Below are positions 60,293 to 64,000 of a stretch of DNA of 64,000 bases, in pieces. Source of the DNA: Pseudoips prasinana. Its lineage: Eukaryota > Arthropoda > Insecta > Lepidoptera > Nolidae. The stretch is taken from the NCBI GenBank assembly GCA_951640165.1, contig OX621257.1:16255201-16319200 (forward strand), in the 5' to 3' direction. How positions within the stretch are numbered: position 1 is the stretch's first letter; every line of letters begins with the position of its first letter. Below the pieces are notes generated by a model. The model did no database searches and had not been told where the DNA came from. It saw nothing but the letters and a program-made list of their open reading frames with translations. Made by a program: the position numbers and the translations under genes.

Positions 60293-60514
60293 AGAACATT
60301 TATTCTTTTTATTGAATTTCAACTGATTTATGAATTTTGAATTTGCATGTCCCTAGCAGACAAATTAGACAAAAATGCCTCTCTGGTCGACATATTTCAT
60401 AATTGTAAGTACAGTGGATGTCGTTTAATATGACACTGGTTTAATTAGGTACATTGCCTGAAATGAGATTTACTGATACATCTTTATTGAATATGTGGTA
60501 GATACCACACAGAC

Positions 60515-60860
60515 ACAATAAATTTATTTTGTTTTTCATTTAGTTTCTCTGTTATTTTTTATTCACAAACCTCTATCAGAAATATGTGATTTAACATGTT
60601 GATTTTATTACATAATCCTGTGATTAGGTAAGAAATTATTATTGAGAATTATTTTTATGGTTTTAATTAATGGACACAGATGTGTCCATTAATTATAGTT
60701 CGGCTTAGCTTCCTTCGGTACTAGTGCTATACAATAATTTCTTACCTAATCACAGGATTATACAATAAAATCATGTTAAATCACATATTTCTGATAGAGA
60801 TTTATTTATTAAACATAGCAGATAAACTAAATGTGTTTATTTAAATTTATTGAGAACTTA
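60515..60860. repeat. Large palindromic (foldback) element
   Basis: Arms 60571-60640 (CTCTATCAGAAATATGTGAT...) and 60733-60799 (...ATCACATATTTCTGATAGAG) pair over about 67 bp with few mismatches. Pairing continues weakly outwards (TTTAGTTTCTC / AGATAAACTAAA, AATAAATTTATT). A perfect 15-bp hairpin with a 2-nt loop (60664-60695, TAATTAATGGACACA/TGTGTCCATTAATTA) sits in the spacer. Confidence 0.85.
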
Positions 60861-61638
60861 TTGTATCTGTGTTAATACATACGTCAGTTTGATTATTATT
60901 ATTAGTTATATTTGTGCAAACAATGTAACGTTGTACTAATATTCTATGACTTCACTAAAAACAAATATACCTATGTACAAATATATAATTATGTCGGAAC
61001 TGTATTTACAAGTTACTTTTGTGTAACATCCTTTATCATATGACGAACTATTGTGGTCTTGTAACAGTGCAAGTTAAGTTAAATTCATTTATTTCGTTCA
61101 CATAAGGTGTTGGTATCATTCTACAAATGGGCTGGAAGCGGGAGCTGGGAGCGGACTAATGTTGCATTTACTAAAGATTAAATACACAACAACAAGCAAA
61201 AAAATACCAAAAGTCAGCTAACAATCTTCTAGATATGAATATGCGTTTAAAGTTTTTGGCGGGGAATAAGCGAGGATGCCTTGTCCCGTTCTCACAATAC
61301 GACTGTTAGTATGGAGATTCTATGGCTTCAATACAAGTGACGTCATATGTTGGTATAGCACGCTCTTTATCTAACATGATGCAACTTTATTAGATTTAAG
61401 GCAAATTGATTTTAGTTTTAGGCTTTATTTATGAGCAGTCACAGACGTATTTTTCATTTCTTAATTTATTAAACTTAAAAAAAAAACTTAGTTTATTAAA
61501 CTACGAAAATAAACGTTAGTCCGCTTCCCTATGTTATAGTTAGGGTTATAGGATAAGCCTGAAGAATTTATTCCCGTATTATGGTGTGAAATAGTACTAT
61601 TAGGCAGTCTACTTAAGACATTTAATATTTATAGTAAA
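60861..61638. other. Intergenic, nothing recognised except a repeat piece
   Basis: 61255-61340 (GGATGCCTTGTCCCGTTC, TGTTAGTATGGAGATTCTAT) resembles 53095-53155. No gene is seen. Confidence 0.4.
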
Positions 61639-61935
61639 CTAGCTGTGCCCCGCGGTTTTACCCGCGAAAAACTTTATAAATTATCACAGCTCCTCCCCCG
61701 TAGGTGATAGCGTGATAATATGTACCCTATATGGTGACCCGACCTCTTAGTAATGTTCATGCAAAATTTGAAGTAAATCCATGCAGTACTTTTTGTGTTT
61801 AGACCGGACATACATACAGGCAAACAGACAAAAATTCTAAAAACTATATTTTTGGCTTCCATATCGATTGTATACTTTAAAAAAAATATTCAATGTACAG
61901 TTTTGACTTTCCTACGATTTTATTATATGTATAGA
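61639..61935 (-). mobile_element. Helitron, non-autonomous, complete ends
   Basis: 297 bp; plus strand starts CTAGCTGTGCCCCGCGGTTT and ends ATTTTATTATATGTATAGA; own strand TCTATACATATAATAAAATC ... CTAG. Flanked by A (61638) and T (61936). A third distinct 5' end compared with those at 25059 and 37750, with the same 3' end. Confidence 0.88.
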
Positions 61936-62439
61936 TAAGCACCATGTATAATATAAGTATTCTAAATATTTAACTAAACAACCTCCTAACATAGACTATA
62001 GGAGCTGGCTTATTTGTAAAAAAGAAATCTATAAGTTAAAGCTGCTTAAACATGACTGGCTATTATGTTACACGTGTCTTTTCTAGTTTTAATACTATCT
62101 CAGTGATATATAAGCAATGATTACGTATTGTATTGCCCCTACTTAATATGTTTATAAGTGTAATAAACTAAACCAATATGAGATAATTATAGTACTTAAG
62201 TAAGTGGCTACTTATAAAGATTATATTGATGTATTGTTACGTTTTTGTATTGAATTAAAGACTGATTGTTGAATTCATTGTTTTAATTTAATTGGTATGA
62301 TGAAAAGATGAATAATGAAATTATTACTGATGGAGTGAAAGAGCATTGGAATTTTTTGAGGTCGAGGTTCTTAGTCGATGAAAGGTTAATAAATTATAAT
62401 TTTTAATTAGTGTCTGAGTGTAATTTTTCTATTACACGA
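61936..62439. other. Intergenic, nothing recognised
   Basis: AT-rich DNA without coding potential. Confidence 0.4.
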
Positions 62440-62598
62440 ATATTATAAAGGCGAAAGTTTGTGAATGTGTCTGTTTGTTATTCATTTTTGGATCATGGAT
62501 TTTGATGAAACTTTGTAGTAATATAGCTTATATATCCGAATAACACATAGGCTAACATTTATAACGTTTGACGCGGGTAAAACCGCGGAGCACAGCTA
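62440..62598 (+). mobile_element. Helitron, 3' part
   Basis: ATTATAAAGGCGAAAGTTTG ... AACGTTTGACGCGGGTAAAA, CCGCGGAGCACAGCTAG then T. The 5' terminus is not clear. Confidence 0.75.
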
Positions 62599-62732
62599 GT
62601 AAAAGATAATTACACCCTGACACAGCATAAATAATCTTGTTCTTCCCACTAAGATTTGCCTTGGATCGAACCTACGACCTCTGGGGTAGCAGTTAGGATA
62701 CTACTAACACCTAGAGCAACAGGCTAGTCAAA
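62599..62732 (-). mobile_element. tRNA-derived SINE, minus strand
   Basis: AGATAATTACACCCTGACAC, GATCGAACCTACGACCTCTG and CACCTAGAGCAACAGGC: body and tRNA-like head. It starts right after the Helitron's T, so the Helitron may sit inside this SINE. Confidence 0.6.
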
Positions 62733-63354
62733 GATAAGTCGAAGTCTTTTATGAAACATACAGAACTGTGCGAACAGACATAAGAATTGAAAATTCATGT
62801 TAACCTTGCATCAAAATATCAAGTTTCTACCTTTCTTAGTAAATACGAAAAATTGAGATTACCTTGATATTTTCAGTGGTCTTAATAATGTTTTAAGAAC
62901 TGTAAACTATGATAACAAATTTGCATGTATGAGTTCCGTGGTAATCTCTCATATCGGCGTAATCATCATAATTCGATTCTAGATTATACAGATAGACAGC
63001 AGTGCAGACTTATCTTTTTATAATAGTCTTAAAATTAAACTTTATTGTAATAGATTATTGAAGTTTTACTTCTTTTGGCGCGATGGAGAAAAATGATGAG
63101 AGTGAATTTTTACGAAGCGCGCGCATCGTAAAAATAACAGCATGACGTTAGTTCTAGGTGGTATGAAAATTGATAACTATGTTCAAGTTGTATATTAAGA
63201 AGTATAACTTCTAACGCGTTTACATAAGTACACACAAGTTTTTTAAATAAGCCTTTCATATAGTCATATGGAAGATGTGCAACAATTTACTGACAATAAA
63301 TCAACGTTAGCACAGTTGCAAAAATGCTTCACATTAAAATGAATGTAACTTTTT
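62733..63354. other. Intergenic, nothing recognised
   Basis: AT-rich. The only GC word is GAAGCGCGCGCATCG near 63114. Confidence 0.4.
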
Positions 63355-63545
63355 AAGATAGATAGAGTACACTTTATTGCACCAGAAAACACAATCGGCG
63401 GTCTTATCGCTTTGTAGCGATCTCTTCCAGACAACCGTTGGGTGGACAAGAAGAATGAAGATGGAAAAGGCGGTAGTTGTAAGTGTACTATCGTGTGTAT
63501 TAAATGTTTAACGTTATTAGGTACATACATACATTACATATGTAC
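63355..63545 (-). mobile_element. LINE 3' UTR relic, minus strand
   Basis: ACACTTTATTGCACCAGAAA, GGCGGTCTTATCGCTTTGTA and CGATCTCTTCCAGACAACC. I associate this block with 3' ends of lepidopteran non-LTR retrotransposons; the minus-strand AATAAAGTGT would be near its end. No coding part is retained. Confidence 0.5.
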
Positions 63546-63679
63546 AAGATTCATAAATATATACTTATATTTGTATAAATACTAATAATACTATACTATA
63601 ATAATATACTATACATACATAATATTATACATATTTTTAATTAAGGAGTTATGCAGGAAGATGTTACTAAAAGAAGTTG

Positions 63680-63868
63680 ACATGGCTCAACCGCAGGTCA
63701 AAGTTAAATCGTGTTTTTAAATGAAAAATTTGATAAACCATGGTTGAGCGGCCGGCTTAAATTTAAGTAGCGTTTTTAAATAAGACTGTATGTATTGCCA
63801 AACCAAATATTAAGCTGCATTTCAAACTCTGTATGTTTTTTAGATAAATAAAGATTATTATTATTCAT
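63680..63868 (+). repeat. Interspersed repeat (second copy of 22250-22400) and A-rich tail
   Basis: TCAAAGTTAAATCGTGTTTT, CCATGGTTGAGCGGCCGGC and TAAATTTAAGTAGCGTTTTT. After it, AAATAAAGATTATTATTATTC at 63845-63866 looks like a retrotransposon tail with a TTA microsatellite. Confidence 0.55.
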
Positions 63869-64000
63869 TAAAAATAGATCTATCCACAAAAATGGAACAG
63901 CTTGAGCCCACGGACGTTTTGTACAACTGTCACTATTCTGTAACCCTTCAGGATTTGAAATATCTTATTGTCATTGTTTTTGGACCTTATACCAAAGTAA

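Overview
The window looks like nuclear DNA of a moth or butterfly (Lepidoptera). It is AT-rich, has long introns, and is packed with interspersed repeats of kinds I associate with Lepidoptera: several tRNA-derived SINE families, RTE-like LINE tails ending in ATG/GAT runs, Helitrons ending in CTAG, a cecropia-type mariner, and foldback/MITE elements. There are no bacterial features, no CRISPR, no rRNA and no convincing functional tRNA gene.

Two host genes can be supported, both on the + strand. The first fills most of 1.4-38.7 kb. It is MARCH5/MARCHF5, a RING-CH E3 ubiquitin ligase of the mitochondrial outer membrane. It has four coding exons (1406-1582, 20065-20310, 36129-36319, 37932-38301) which join in frame to a complete 327-residue protein. 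Its three introns are 18.5, 15.8 and 1.6 kb, and almost all their recognisable content is transposon-derived. The second (about 50.97-56.25 kb) is a three-exon model for a 203-residue protein that I do not recognise. It has one N-terminal membrane segment, a basic serine-rich middle and an acidic tail.

Layout: 1-345 is the 3' part of a mariner; 346-1405 is the MARCH5 upstream region and 5'UTR; 1.6-20.1 kb is intron 1 (SINEs, a Helitron, a broken RTE LINE at 8.3-10.1 kb, a nested SINE/MITE at 12.5-13.4 kb, a complete mariner at 17.5-18.8 kb). 20.3-36.1 kb is intron 2 (a 113-bp tandem array at 22.9-23.9 kb, a doubly interrupted SINE at 24.7-25.6 kb, a PIF/Harbinger-like MITE at 28.4 kb, LINE fragments). 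36.3-37.9 kb is intron 3 (a SINE split by a Helitron). 38.3-50.9 kb is intergenic (foldback elements, SINEs, tandem Helitrons, a minus-strand LINE at 46.8-48.7 kb). 51-56.3 kb is the second gene; 56.3-64 kb is intergenic with repeats and a large palindrome.

The most interesting signals are: (i) two SINE copies interrupted by different Helitrons at exactly the same dinucleotide, and two SINE copies interrupted by the same MITE family at the same junction; (ii) a SINE body expanded into a 113-bp tandem array; (iii) two nearly identical mariners in direct orientation flanking MARCH5 exon 1; (iv) two splice donors 11 nt apart, only one of which keeps the second gene in frame; (v) foldback elements, one surrounding the likely MARCH5 poly(A) signal. 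All were read by eye; no alignment or database search was run.
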